Below, piece by piece: positions 1-8,921 of a stretch of DNA of 64,000 nt. The translations under genes and the position numbers were made by a program. How positions within the stretch are numbered: the stretch's first letter is position 1; every line of letters begins with the position of its first letter. Under the pieces are notes generated by a model that was not told the origin of the DNA, ran no database searches, and saw nothing but the letters and a program-made list of their open reading frames with translations. This DNA comes from Streptomyces sp. SID12501 (GTDB taxonomy: Bacteria > Actinomycetota > Actinomycetes > Streptomycetales > Streptomycetaceae): contig NZ_JAAGLU010000029.1 of NCBI RefSeq assembly GCF_010550245.1, positions 79,997 through 143,996 of the forward strand. Direction: 5' to 3'.

Positions 1-803
1 TGACGCAGACCCGGACCCCCGCACCGCGCGACCCACCCCAGGCCCATTCCCGGTCCACCGCCGTGGAGGCCGCGACGAACGACCGGTCGACGAGTTCCCC
101 GGCGTTCATGTGGGCGAACCGGATCGTTGCTCGACGAAACGCTGTAGTGGTCAATGGGGCCTTCCGGTCACTGGTGGCCTCTCGGATGGCGCGATGCCGA
201 ACCGTCGGACTGCCGGACCGTCCCGCTGTCGAACAGCTGAGCGGCGCCCGCGGACCGATTCTGTACGAGGTCCCCGGCCCCCGGACATCCCAGTTGTCTG
301 CGGTGCTTTCCGGTCGGAACTGCCCCTCGCGACACGGAAACTGACAGTTCTCTGCGCTGTCGGCCGGATTGTGCGGGGAGAGGGGGCGGCCCGCCGTGGG
401 AGGGAACTCGACCATCTCGCGGGAGAGTTCATGGACAGGGCGGGAGACTTCCGGGCCACCCCGGAACACCTCGGTCCCGGTCCCGTCGATCACCGTCGCG
501 GTGGAGGGCCGCGCGCGATACCGGCGGCCGGTTCGGAGGGAGTGGGCGGCGGTGGATCGGTCCGCGGGGTGGCGGGTTGTGCGGGTGGCGCGGAGGGTGG
601 CGTCAGGGCGCGGCGCCAGGCCGGCTTCCGTCCGTTCTTCGAGGCTTGGCGGGCACCTCGCTCGGACATCGCGGCGGACTCGCGTCCCGACGGTTGCCGA
701 ACATGCGTTCAGGTGCGGCTTGGTGGATCACGGAGCAGGACAGGCGGGTCGAATGGCACCCACCCCGCGTCCGGGCGAGCTCCCGGTCGGGGTCCGGCAG
801 GAA
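1..803. other. Gene-poor stretch at left edge
   Basis: I see no convincing gene in the first 800 bases. The open frames here (for example 63-344 on the plus strand) have unordered, Arg/Pro/Ser-rich translations typical of chance frames in GC-rich DNA and lack a good ribosome binding site. The end of a gene entering from the left cannot be excluded for roughly the first 60 bases. Short near-repeats of the word GGAAACTG/GGAACTG and of CGGACCGA occur around 250-360 and again near 805-820, next to the inverted repeat before the first gene. Confidence 0.5.
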
Positions 804-826
804 TTGCGGACCGAAACTGTCCGCAA
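804..826. promoter_or_regulatory. Perfect 8-bp inverted repeat before AlkZ-like gene
   Basis: Arms TTGCGGAC (804-811) and GTCCGCAA (819-826) are separated by 7 nt. The repeat ends just before the GGAG ribosome binding site at 829-832. Its position suggests an operator or a 5'-leader hairpin that could mask the binding site. No regulator for it is identifiable in the window. Confidence 0.45.
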
Positions 827-837
827 GTGGAGCTAGC

Positions 838-2085
838 GTGCGGCACATGCAGAACACGGCGAAGCGGAACACGGCGACGACGACCTCGGAGAAGGTGACT
901 TCGGCGACGACAACCCCGGCAACCGCCCCGGCGGCGAGCCCCGGGCCGGCCTCGACCACTGCCCGCGCGCGCACCGCGGCGGCCCCCGTCCTCGGCCCCC
1001 GCGCCCTCAACCGCGCCACTCTCGCCCGGCAGCTGCTCCTCACCCGGTCGCCGATGTCCGCCAAGGACGCCCTCGCTCACCTACTCGGTCTCCAGGCGCA
1101 GAACGTGAAGCCCCCGTACTACGCCCTCGCCGCCCGCCTCGACGGGTTCGACCCCGAGGAGCTGTCCCGGCTCATGGCCGACCGCGAGGCCGTTCGCATC
1201 GTCACCATGCGCTCGACGATCCACACCCACACCGCCGACGACTGCCTCACCCTGCGCCCGCTGGTCCAGCCCGCCCGGGACCGCGAACTCACCTACTTCC
1301 GCAAGGGACTTGTAGGAGTCGACCTCGACCGGCTCACCGACCTCGCGCGTGATCTCGTCGAGGCCGAGCCGCGCACGATGAAGCAGCTGCGCGAGGCGCT
1401 CCTCGTCGAGTGGCCGGACGCCGATCCGCAGTCCCTGTCCGTCGCGGCCCGCTGCCGGCTCCCGCTGGTCCAGGTCACCCCGCGCGGCCTGTGGGGCCGC
1501 AGTGGCCAGGTCGCGCTCACCACCGCCGGACACTGGCTCGGCCGACCGGCCCAGGAGGCGCCCGTGCACGAGACCTCGGCCCTGGACACGACCGTGCTCC
1601 GCTACCTCGCCGCGTTCGGCCCCGCCTCCGTGAAGGACATGCAGACCTGGGCCGGTCTGACCCGGCTGCGCGACGCCTTCGAACGCCTCCGCCCGCAACT
1701 GCTCACCTTCCGGGACGAGCACGGCACCGAGCTCTTCGACCTCCCCGACGCTCCCCGCCCCGACCCGGACACCCCGGCACCGCCGCGCTTCCTGCCCGAG
1801 TTCGACAACCTGCTCCTCTCGCACGCCGACCGCACCCGCGTCGTCCCCACCGACCTCAAGGGCCGTACCTGGACGGGTAATCAGGCGCACCGCGTCCTGC
1901 TCGTCGACGGTTTCCTCGCCGGACTGTGGCACGTCGAGGAGCGCACGCTCACTGTCGAACCGTTCGGCAGGCTCACGAAGGACCAGCGGGCGGCGGTGGT
2001 CGAAGAGGCCGAGCGGATGCTCGTGACGCTGCACGGGGGAGCGCCGTACGACATCCGGTTCGGTACCGTCGTACGCGAACGGTAA
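838..2085 (+). CDS. AlkZ-like (HTH_42) DNA glycosylase family protein
   Basis: A protein of about 415 residues of the winged-helix HTH_42/AlkZ family, whose studied members (AlkZ of Streptomyces, YcaQ of E. coli) unhook interstrand crosslinks or excise bulky alkylated bases. The stretch LLGLQAQN carries the Q-x-Q motif that defines catalysis in this family. Tandem winged-helix segments follow, and the C-terminal LPEFDNLLLSHADR block is typical. I chose GTG 838 because GGAG (829-832) lies 5 nt upstream; ATG 847 in the same frame is the alternative. The first 45 or so residues are Thr/Ala/Pro-rich and probably disordered. The reading frame stays open to 577, but that extension looks non-coding. 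Whether this paralogue handles crosslinks (AZL-type) or small lesions (YcaQ-type) cannot be told by eye. Confidence 0.85.
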   Translation: MRHMQNTAKRNTATTTSEKVTSATTTPATAPAASPGPASTTARARTAAAPVLGPRALNRATLARQLLLTRSPMSAKDALAHLLGLQAQNVKPPYYALAARLDGFDPEELSRLMADREAVRIVTMRSTIHTHTADDCLTLRPLVQPARDRELTYFRKGLVGVDLDRLTDLARDLVEAEPRTMKQLREALLVEWPDADPQSLSVAARCRLPLVQVTPRGLWGRSGQVALTTAGHWLGRPAQEAPVHETSALDTTVLRYLAAFGPASVKDMQTWAGLTRLRDAFERLRPQLLTFRDEHGTELFDLPDAPRPDPDTPAPPRFLPEFDNLLLSHADRTRVVPTDLKGRTWTGNQAHRVLLVDGFLAGLWHVEERTLTVEPFGRLTKDQRAAVVEEAERMLVTLHGGAPYDIRFGTVVRER

Positions 2086-2105
2086 CGGGAGCGGGAACGT
2101 GGATA

Positions 2106-2147
2106 GGGGGCGCTGCGGACCGCTCGTGGCCGGTCCGCAACGCCCCC
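2106..2147. terminator. Convergent hairpin terminator
   Basis: A 17-bp stem (2106-2122 with 2131-2147, one mismatch) and an 8-nt loop lie 20 nt after the AlkZ-like stop, between two converging genes. The stem runs from a GGGGGCG block to a CGCCCCC block. Like many Streptomyces terminators it lacks a long U-tract. Confidence 0.7.
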
Positions 2148-2187
2148 TGGCATTCACCTGAGGGATACTCAGGAGACTGTGGTGGCA

Positions 2188-2211
2188 GGGCCCTTGCCGC
2201 CGCAGGGGCCC
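2188..2211 (-). terminator. Hairpin after trypsin gene
   Basis: GGGCCCTTGC (2188-2197) pairs with GCAGGGGCCC (2202-2211) around a CGCC tetraloop, with one wobble position. It begins about 20 nt after the stop codon of the minus-strand protease gene and probably ends its transcript. Confidence 0.5.
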
Positions 2212-2232
2212 GTGGTGACTACCTGCCAGGTG

Positions 2233-3021
2233 TTACGACGCGACCTGCGTCGCCACCAGGCTCGAGAAGGTGGTCAGCCGGGTGTAGACCCCGGGGTAGC
2301 CGGCCTCGGCACAGCCCTCACCCCAGGAAGTAATACCTGCCAGGACGCCGCCTATCATCAGCGGGCCGCCGCTGTCGCCCTGGCAGGTGTCAACGCCACC
2401 GGATGTGTATCCGGCGCAGACCATGTCGCTCGCGATGTAGCTGGAGCCGTAGGCGGTGGTGCAGGTGGCGTTGGAGACGGTCGGGACCGTCGCCGTGCGC
2501 AGCTGGTTGGAGGAGCTGCCGCTCGAAGAGGTGGTGCCCCAGCCGATGATGCGGGCGGTGGTGCCGGCCGCGTACACACTGGTCTGGGACGAGGTGACGT
2601 ACGACGCCGTGGTGTACGGCATCGAGGTCGCGAGGGTCAGCACGGCCACGTCGTCGCCGTTGGTGGCGTCGGTGTAGCTCGGGTGGATCCAGATCTTGGT
2701 GACCTTGCTGACGGTGCCGTTGGTGCCGTTGCGGTAGGTACGGCCGCCGACGACTCTGACGCTGCTCGTCGTCTCGCCGACCATACAGTGGGCCGCGGTC
2801 ACGACCTTGGTGGCCGAGACGAGGGTGCCACCGCAGAACTGGTTCTGCGAGGCGTCCGTGATCTGCATGACGTACGGGTACGTTGCCGCGGTGGTCGTGG
2901 AACCTCCCACGATGGGCTGGGGCGCGGCGACCGCGGGGGCGGCGATGAGCGCGGTCGATGCGGCGGCAGCGGTGGCCACCAGGACAGCGGCGGCCTTCTT
3001 GGCACGGGCGAGCCCGAACAT
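2233..3021 (-). CDS. Secreted trypsin-like serine protease (S1)
   Basis: A 262-residue exported protease of the chymotrypsin fold, close in layout to Streptomyces griseus trypsin. Residues 1-32 form a signal peptide. A four-residue propeptide (APQP) precedes the mature start IVGG at 37-40, so activation needs only a short clip. The catalytic triad is His78 (TAAHC), Asp124 (DDVAVL) and Ser217 (GDSGGP). Asp211, six residues before the serine, fills the S1 pocket position that gives Lys/Arg specificity. Six cysteines suit three disulfides. AGGAG lies 6 nt before the ATG. It is monocistronic, flanked by hairpins, with a 260-bp upstream region. Confidence 0.95.
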   Translation of the reverse strand: MFGLARAKKAAAVLVATAAAASTALIAAPAVAAPQPIVGGSTTTAATYPYVMQITDASQNQFCGGTLVSATKVVTAAHCMVGETTSSVRVVGGRTYRNGTNGTVSKVTKIWIHPSYTDATNGDDVAVLTLATSMPYTTASYVTSSQTSVYAAGTTARIIGWGTTSSSGSSSNQLRTATVPTVSNATCTTAYGSSYIASDMVCAGYTSGGVDTCQGDSGGPLMIGGVLAGITSWGEGCAEAGYPGVYTRLTTFSSLVATQVAS

Positions 3022-3263
3022 GGGTTCTCCTCTTGTGGGGATTGCCGGTGGGGGGACGCGCGGGTGTGGGGGGTTTCTGCACGGGGCGGTGGTGCTGCTC
3101 CGTGTGCCCGGCTAGCGGCACATCCACAAGGTAGGAGCCGGATAAGGCTCCGCCCAATGAGGGAACCCCCTAGGGGAGTCGGGGCAGGGAAAACCCTCGG
3201 TCGTACGGGGTCGACGGCACGGTACGGTGAGAGCGCAAGGATGGAATCCGCGCAGGCGCACGA

Positions 3264-3282
3264 CCGTACGGCGGGCGTACGG
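3264..3282 (-). terminator. Small hairpin after LAL regulator
   Basis: CCGTACG (3264-3270) and CGTACGG (3276-3282) form a 7-bp stem with a 5-nt loop, 3 nt after the stop of the minus-strand regulator. It is short, so the terminator call is tentative. The rest of 3022-3263 is the leader of the trypsin gene and includes a CCCCTAGGGG palindrome at 3167-3176. Confidence 0.35.
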
Positions 3283-3285
3283 GCG

Positions 3286-6114
3286 TTACTTGGGGTGGCG
3301 TCCCGCCGCCAGCCTCACGATGTCCACCCGAGACCGGATACCCAGTTTCCGGTACACCCGGGTGAGCGTCGCCTCGACCGTCTTGACGCTGATGAACAGG
3401 CGTCCGGCGATCTCGCGGTTGGTCGCGCCCTCCATGACGAGCGCCGCGACCTGACGTTCCATCGCGGCGAGCCCGTCGAGCGCGGCGACCGCCTGCGGCT
3501 GCTGAACGAGCGGCTGCGGCGCGGGATTCGGCACGGTGGCCGCGTCAACCCTGCGCAGCCAGGGCAGCGCGCGGGAACGTCTGAACAGGCGTGCCGCCTC
3601 GTCGTACGACGTAGGGGCGGGCGTGGGTCCCGGCCCCGGTGGTCCGGTACGCAGCTCGGCCAGCGCGAGGGCGGCCCGCGCCTCCTCAAGTCCGTAGCCC
3701 AGCTTGGCGAGTCGGTCCTGCGCGGACGTCAACTGGGCCAGAGCCGCATCGCGTTCACCGCGCGCGGCGCGCACCAGTGCCTCCGACCGGTCGAGCACCG
3801 CGAGCACACTCTCGCGCCCCAGCCGCAGCGCGTGGGCGCGCGACACGTCGATGACCTCCTGCGCCTCGTCCAGCTCGCCGACGCGGACCAGCGCCTCCGC
3901 GAGGTCGCCTTGCCAGCGTCCGCGCGCCGGGTCGTCGACGCCGAGATCGTGCTCCAACTCCCTTGCCCGGCGCAGCGACTGCACCGCGCCCGGCGCGTCC
4001 CCGGCCACCAAGCGGGCGTATCCCAGGGCCGCTTGGGCCCGGGACAGGTACATCAGGTCGCCGTTCTCCTCGGCGTGCTCGACCGACTCCCGGGCCAGCG
4101 CGAGCGCCCGGTCCACGTCACCGCCGGACGCCTCCGCCAGCGCGGCGAGCATCCCGGAGGCGACCTCGCCGATGCCGGTGTCCCGGGCCAGCCGCAGGCT
4201 CTCCCGGGCCAGGTCGAGCGCCCGGCCGCAGTGCCCGCAGCGCAGTTCGGTCTCGGCGAGGCAGCGCAGGAAGTGCACCTCGCTCTCGACCGATCCGCGT
4301 CGGCGCACCTCGCGCAGCAGGGTGGTGATGGTGGCCCGCGCCTCGGGCAGCTGGTCGCTCATGATCAGCCAGCGGAACCGGGCCGAGCCGATGCCGTTGT
4401 GATGGACGGTCACCTTCGGGTCCTGGGGCTCCTTCAGGGCGCGCTTGATCGTCGCGGGTGCGTCCGGGTGGCCCATCAGAGTCTCGGTCTGGGCCTGGAA
4501 GGAGAGCGCCATCAGCTCCGTGTGCCGGTCGCCGCCCCGCTCGGCGAGTTCGGCCGCCCGCGCCGCCTCCTCACGGCACTCGGCGAAGTCGCCCTCCACG
4601 AGCAGTGCCCGCCAGGCCAGTTGGTAGTGGATCAGGGCGAGCAGTTGTGGGTCGTCGCCCGCGTCGGCCAGCGCCTGCGGGAAGACGGCGTCGACCTCCG
4701 TCATGGCATGGCCCGCCGTGTCGATCACGATGATCCAGGCCCGCACCCGTTCCGCGGCCACCGTGCTCCGGGCGAGCACCTGGCGGGCGACGTCCCGCGC
4801 GAGGTCCAGCTCACCGGCGGTGATCGCGTCCTCGGCGGCCCGCAGCCGGTGCTCGTCGCGGTTCGGCACACTGTCGGCGGGGGCGTACCGGGCGGCGAGC
4901 AGCCCGAGCGAGGAGGCCACCGAAGGCGCTCCGCGGTCCCGGGCCAGCGCGGCGGCCTCGGCGAGCCGCACGGCCACCTCAGGATCCGTGCCCTCCGTCG
5001 CCAGGGCGAGATGCCGGGCCCGCTCGATGGGGTCGGACGCGGCCGTCGACAGCGCGGCGTGCGCGGCCCGGCGTTCCTGGGCGCTCGCCTCCGCGTACAG
5101 CGCGGCCGAGACGAGGGGATGCGCGAACCGTACGGCCGGACCCTCGGGCTCGGTCGCCAGCAGCCCGAGGGCGGCGGCCTGGGCGGTCTCCGCCTCCGCG
5201 TTCTCCCGGCCGGCCTCGTGCAGCAGGGCCAGGGTGGGACGGGCGCCGGCGCTCACCACGAGGAGGGTGCGGCGGGCGTCGTCCGACAGCATCTCCAGGC
5301 GGCTGAGGACCAGCGCGCGCAGCGAGGTCGGCACCGGCAGCGGCTCGCCCGGGCGCGGGGGAGCGGGGTTCTCGGCCAGGGCCCGGCCCAGTTCGAGGGC
5401 GTACAGCGGGTTGCCGGCGCTGATGCGGTGGATCTCCCGCACGGTCGAACGCGGGAGGTCGTAGCCCCGGTGCTCGAGGAGCGCCTCCACCTGGGGGCGG
5501 GTCAGCGGGTTGACCCGGACCGCCAGGGTGTCGGGTGTGGACGCGCGTAGATAGCGGTCGTACTCCTGTCCGTCCGTCCGCCCCGCGAACAGCATCCGGA
5601 TGGGGTCGTCGCCCAGGCGTCGGGCGGCGAAACCGAGGAGTTCGGTGCTCGCGGTGTCCAGCCACTGGAGGTCGTCGGCGACGACGAGGACGGGGCCCTT
5701 GGCGGCCAGTGCGCGCAGCGCGGACAGCACGGCCAGCCGCAGCGCGAGTCCGTCACGCTGGAGCGTGGACTCGCCGCGGCCGGTGAGCGCCGCCTCCAGG
5801 GCGACACGCTGGGCGACGGGCAACTGTGCGGACACCTCGTCCAGCGCCAGGCCGAGAAGATCGGCGAGAGCGAGGAAGGGGAGATGGGATTCGGACTCGG
5901 TGGCGGAGCAACGCAACACGGTCCGTGCCGATTCGCCGTATTCCGCGGCCAATGTCCGCAGGACGGTGGACTTTCCTATTCCTGCCGTTCCGTGCAGTAG
6001 TACGCTGCCGCCGCGCGAAAGCTGCTCGCGCGCCGCGATGAGCGCCTCGTCCCGGCCTATGAGCAGGTCGGAGCGGCATCGGCCAGACTCCTGGAAGTCC
6101 CGTCGCACGGTCAC
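3286..6114 (-). CDS. LAL-type LuxR transcriptional regulator
   Basis: A large ATP-binding regulator of the LuxR (LAL/MalT-like) family, about 942 residues. An N-terminal AAA ATPase has Walker A GTAGIGKS (about residues 42-49) and Walker B LVVADDLQWLD. A long helical TPR-like middle with many Ala/Glu-rich repeats follows. The C-terminus has a LuxR helix-turn-helix (VMEGATNREIAGRLFIS followed by KTVEATL). Such proteins usually activate secondary-metabolite or sugar genes in response to a ligand. The frame is open to a TTG at 6144, but AGGAGG (6126-6121) sits 6 nt before GTG 6114, which I take as the true start. No biosynthetic cluster adjoins, so its targets are unknown. Confidence 0.9.
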   Translation of the reverse strand: MTVRRDFQESGRCRSDLLIGRDEALIAAREQLSRGGSVLLHGTAGIGKSTVLRTLAAEYGESARTVLRCSATESESHLPFLALADLLGLALDEVSAQLPVAQRVALEAALTGRGESTLQRDGLALRLAVLSALRALAAKGPVLVVADDLQWLDTASTELLGFAARRLGDDPIRMLFAGRTDGQEYDRYLRASTPDTLAVRVNPLTRPQVEALLEHRGYDLPRSTVREIHRISAGNPLYALELGRALAENPAPPRPGEPLPVPTSLRALVLSRLEMLSDDARRTLLVVSAGARPTLALLHEAGRENAEAETAQAAALGLLATEPEGPAVRFAHPLVSAALYAEASAQERRAAHAALSTAASDPIERARHLALATEGTDPEVAVRLAEAAALARDRGAPSVASSLGLLAARYAPADSVPNRDEHRLRAAEDAITAGELDLARDVARQVLARSTVAAERVRAWIIVIDTAGHAMTEVDAVFPQALADAGDDPQLLALIHYQLAWRALLVEGDFAECREEAARAAELAERGGDRHTELMALSFQAQTETLMGHPDAPATIKRALKEPQDPKVTVHHNGIGSARFRWLIMSDQLPEARATITTLLREVRRRGSVESEVHFLRCLAETELRCGHCGRALDLARESLRLARDTGIGEVASGMLAALAEASGGDVDRALALARESVEHAEENGDLMYLSRAQAALGYARLVAGDAPGAVQSLRRARELEHDLGVDDPARGRWQGDLAEALVRVGELDEAQEVIDVSRAHALRLGRESVLAVLDRSEALVRAARGERDAALAQLTSAQDRLAKLGYGLEEARAALALAELRTGPPGPGPTPAPTSYDEAARLFRRSRALPWLRRVDAATVPNPAPQPLVQQPQAVAALDGLAAMERQVAALVMEGATNREIAGRLFISVKTVEATLTRVYRKLGIRSRVDIVRLAAGRHPK

Positions 6115-6298
6115 CGCTCCCCTCCTGTGTCGTGTGTGGCCCAATATTAGGCAACAGATCTTTGAATTTCGGACCGGCGCCCGGGTGAGCCAAATAACAG
6201 GACGGTTGAGGCATCGGAAAATTCAAGTCACATGTGAGTGAATACGCCGTATACGTGTGCGGAGCGTGACGACGGAATCGGTCGGGGCCGACGGATTC
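6115..6298. promoter_or_regulatory. AT-rich leader of LAL gene with palindrome
   Basis: This 184-bp gap is clearly more AT-rich than its surroundings, as promoters are in Streptomyces. It contains TCACATGTGA (6228-6237), a perfect 10-bp palindrome. TTCA (6223-6226) and TGAA flank it at 6223-6243, widening the symmetry with one bulged base. It may be an operator for the LAL regulator gene. Confidence 0.35.
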
Positions 6299-6838
6299 TC
6301 AGGGCAGCAGCCCCGCCCGCCGCGCCGCTACGACCGCCTCCCCGCGCGAGTGGGCGCCCGGTCTGCGCATCGCCGAACGCAGATATCCCTTCACCGTCTC
6401 CGGGCGCAGCCCCAGCCGTTCCGCGGTGACCGCGTTGGACGCCCCCGAGGCGACACACGCCAGGACGTCCAGCTCACGCGGTGCGAGTGCGGCCTCGCCC
6501 TCGGGCCGCCCGGCGGCCAGCAGACCGCACGCACCGAGCAGCGCGCCCCGCAGCTCCGGATCCGTGATCCGCGGGGCCAGCGCACGCAACGCCGCGTGCG
6601 CCTCCCGCACCTGCTCCCACGCCCCGTCGCCAGGCACCCCGGCGCCGGGAGGCTCCGGACGCGCCGCCGCCAGCAGCTCCCGCGCCTGGTCACGTACGAC
6701 GAGCGCCTGCTCCACGTCCCGGGCCGCCTCGACCGCCGCGCCGATCAGGCGGTCACCCAGGGGCTGGGCGGTGCGCAGGGCGCCGTACAGCACTCCGCGC
6801 ACCCGGCGCCGTACGACGACCGGGACCGGAGCGTGCAC
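6299..6838 (-). CDS. LuxR-type HTH protein, probably 5'-truncated
   Basis: A 179-residue frame ending in a LuxR/NarL-type helix-turn-helix (about residues 117-158, containing LAPRELDVLACVASG and ETVKGYL). The preceding part looks like the end of a GAF-like sensory domain (GVLYGALRTAQPLGDRL), as found in longer Streptomyces LuxR regulators of 250-350 residues. The best start, GTG 6838, has no ribosome binding site, and a TAA lies four codons upstream in frame, so the N-terminal sensory half has probably been lost. No matching N-terminal half can be recognised in any frame of 6839-7250. It may be a pseudogene or a surviving minimal regulator. Confidence 0.55.
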   Translation of the reverse strand: MHAPVPVVVRRRVRGVLYGALRTAQPLGDRLIGAAVEAARDVEQALVVRDQARELLAAARPEPPGAGVPGDGAWEQVREAHAALRALAPRITDPELRGALLGACGLLAAGRPEGEAALAPRELDVLACVASGASNAVTAERLGLRPETVKGYLRSAMRRPGAHSRGEAVVAARRAGLLP

Positions 6839-7250
6839 CAGGCCACGTTAGCTCGATCGTGTGATGGTCCGGCTTTTGGGCTTGCGGGAGCGTGGGCCGT
6901 TTGGTCTACGGTGGCCACGCGATCTGGGACGCCGGGTACGGCGCCAGCGTGCGGGGCCCCCGCTCCACCGGAGTGATGGTTCGGGGCCTCCTCGTCGCCT
7001 CTGGCCGTACCCACCTGGCCAGGTCGTGAGGGAGTCGGCCTCCCGGGCTCGGACCACGCACAGGATGCGTGTCGCCGCCCCGGGGTCGAGTACGTCGGGG
7101 ACCAGTGCGCCCAAGACCGTTCGGGGCGTGCGGCTGAGCGGGTTTGCCCCTGCTCAGTCTTCAGGAACGGTAGTGAGACCTGCGTCATGGATTACACAAT
7201 GTTGGAGAACGCCTGGAGGTGAACGACCAGAAGTAGGGGAGAACAGACGG
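6839..7250. other. Intergenic region with no recognised gene
   Basis: About 410 bp between the truncated LuxR frame and the first acyl-CoA synthetase. Frames across it read as chance sequence. The last 100 bp become less GC-rich and probably hold the promoter of the synthetase pair. Confidence 0.4.
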
Positions 7251-8921
7251 ATGACGACAGCGACAGCGAGCTTCCGCAGTGCACGGGACTTCCTGCTGGC
7301 CCACCGCGAGGACTACGCCACCGCGTACGAGGGTTTCAGCTGGCCGCGCCCCGAGCGCTTCAACTGGGCCCTGGACTGGTTCGACGTCATCGCGGACGGG
7401 AACGACCGCACCGCCCTGCACATCGTCGAGGAGGACGGCTCCGAGGCCAGGGTGTCCTTCGCCGGGATGTCCGCCCGCTCCAACCGGGTCGCCAACTGGC
7501 TGCGCGGGCTCGGGATCCGCCCCGAGGACCGCGTCCTCGTCATGCTCGGCAACCAGACCGAGCTGTGGGAGACGGCCCTCGCCGCGATGAAGATCGGCGC
7601 CGTCGTCATCCCTGCCACTCCGCTGCTCGGCCCCGCCGACCTGCGCGACCGCGTGGAGCGCGGCCGGGTCGCCCACGTCCTGGTCCGCGCCGAGGACACC
7701 GGCAAGTTCGACGAGGTGCCCGGCCGCTACACCCGGATCGCGGTGGGCGGCGCCCCCGAGGGCTGGCAGCCGTACGAGGACGCGTACGCGGCGCCCGAGG
7801 AGTTCACGCCGGACGGGCCGACCCACTCCGACGACCCCCTGATGCTCTACTTCACCTCGGGCACGACCGCCCGCCCCAAACTCGTCGAGCACACCCACGC
7901 CTCGTACCCCATCGGACACTTGGCGACCATGTACTGGATCGGCCTCAAGCCCGGCGACGTGCACCTGAACATCTCCTCGCCCGGTTGGGCCAAGCACGCC
8001 TGGTCCAACCTCTTCGCGCCCTGGATCGCCGAGGCGACCGTCTTCATCCACAACTACACGCGCTTCGACCCCGCCCGGCTGATGGCGGAGATGGAGCGCG
8101 CGGGCGTCACCTCCTTCTGCGCCCCGCCGACGGTCTGGCGCATGCTCATCCAGGCCGACCTGACCCAGCTGCGCACCCCGCCGCGCGAGGTCGTGGCCGC
8201 CGGGGAGCCGCTCAATCCCGAGGTCATCGAACAGGTGCGCCGATTCTGGGGCGTCACGATCCGGGACGGCTTCGGCCAGACGGAGACCGCCGTCCAGGTC
8301 TCCAACAGCCCCGGCCAGCCGCTGAAGACGGGCTCCATGGGCCGGCCGAGCCCCGGCTACCGGGTCGTCCTCCTCGACCCGGTCTCGGGCGCACCGGGCG
8401 CGACCGAGGGCGAGATCGCGCTCGACCTCTCCACCCGCCCGGTCGGTGTGATGACCGGCTACCACGGCGACGCCGACCTCACGGCGGAGGCGATGGCCGG
8501 CGGCTTCTACCGCACCGGGGACATCGGTTCGCGCGACGCGGACGGCTACATCACGTACGTCGGCCGGTCCGACGACGTCTTCAAGGCCTCCGACTACAAG
8601 ATCTCCCCGTTCGAGCTGGAGAGCGCGCTGCTGGAGCACGAGGCGGTGGCGGAGGCCGCCGTGGTCCCCGCGCCGGACGAACTGCGCCTGGCCGTACCGA
8701 AGGCGTACGTCGTGCTCGCGGCAGGCTGGGAGCCGGGACCCGGCACCGCGAAGGTGCTGTTCGAGCACAGCCGTGAGGTCCTCGCCCCCTACAAGCGCCT
8801 GCGCCGACTGGAGTTCGGCGATCTCCCCAAGACCGTGTCCGGCAAGATCCGCCGCATCGAACTGCGCGAGGCGACGGCGGCGGGCTCGGCGGACGAGTAC
8901 CGCGAGGAGGACTTCCGGTGA
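7251..8921 (+). CDS. AMP-dependent acyl-CoA synthetase
   Basis: A 556-residue adenylate-forming enzyme that activates a carboxylic acid to acyl-AMP and then acyl-CoA. The ATP-binding P-loop motif is YFTSGTTARPK. The A5 motif is DGFGQTET, the A7 motif YRTGDIG, and the catalytic lysine lies in KTVSGKIRR near the C-terminus. The overall pattern (long N-terminus with WPRPERFNWALDWFD, short linker) is that of medium-chain/acetate-like synthetases, but the substrate is not readable. Start ATG 7251 follows a GGGGAGA element; the frame is open further upstream without coding character. It overlaps the next gene by 4 nt, so the two are co-translated. Confidence 0.9.
   Translation: MTTATASFRSARDFLLAHREDYATAYEGFSWPRPERFNWALDWFDVIADGNDRTALHIVEEDGSEARVSFAGMSARSNRVANWLRGLGIRPEDRVLVMLGNQTELWETALAAMKIGAVVIPATPLLGPADLRDRVERGRVAHVLVRAEDTGKFDEVPGRYTRIAVGGAPEGWQPYEDAYAAPEEFTPDGPTHSDDPLMLYFTSGTTARPKLVEHTHASYPIGHLATMYWIGLKPGDVHLNISSPGWAKHAWSNLFAPWIAEATVFIHNYTRFDPARLMAEMERAGVTSFCAPPTVWRMLIQADLTQLRTPPREVVAAGEPLNPEVIEQVRRFWGVTIRDGFGQTETAVQVSNSPGQPLKTGSMGRPSPGYRVVLLDPVSGAPGATEGEIALDLSTRPVGVMTGYHGDADLTAEAMAGGFYRTGDIGSRDADGYITYVGRSDDVFKASDYKISPFELESALLEHEAVAEAAVVPAPDELRLAVPKAYVVLAAGWEPGPGTAKVLFEHSREVLAPYKRLRRLEFGDLPKTVSGKIRRIELREATAAGSADEYREEDFR

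Noticed and set aside
110..898. Long plus-strand frames in the first 900 bases
   Set aside because: Translations are Arg/Gly/Pro-rich without motif or ribosome binding site; typical of chance frames in 72% GC DNA.
2179..5550. 1123-codon plus-strand frame
   Set aside because: It runs antisense across the trypsin gene and the LAL regulator, both of which have clear motifs; it is a shadow.
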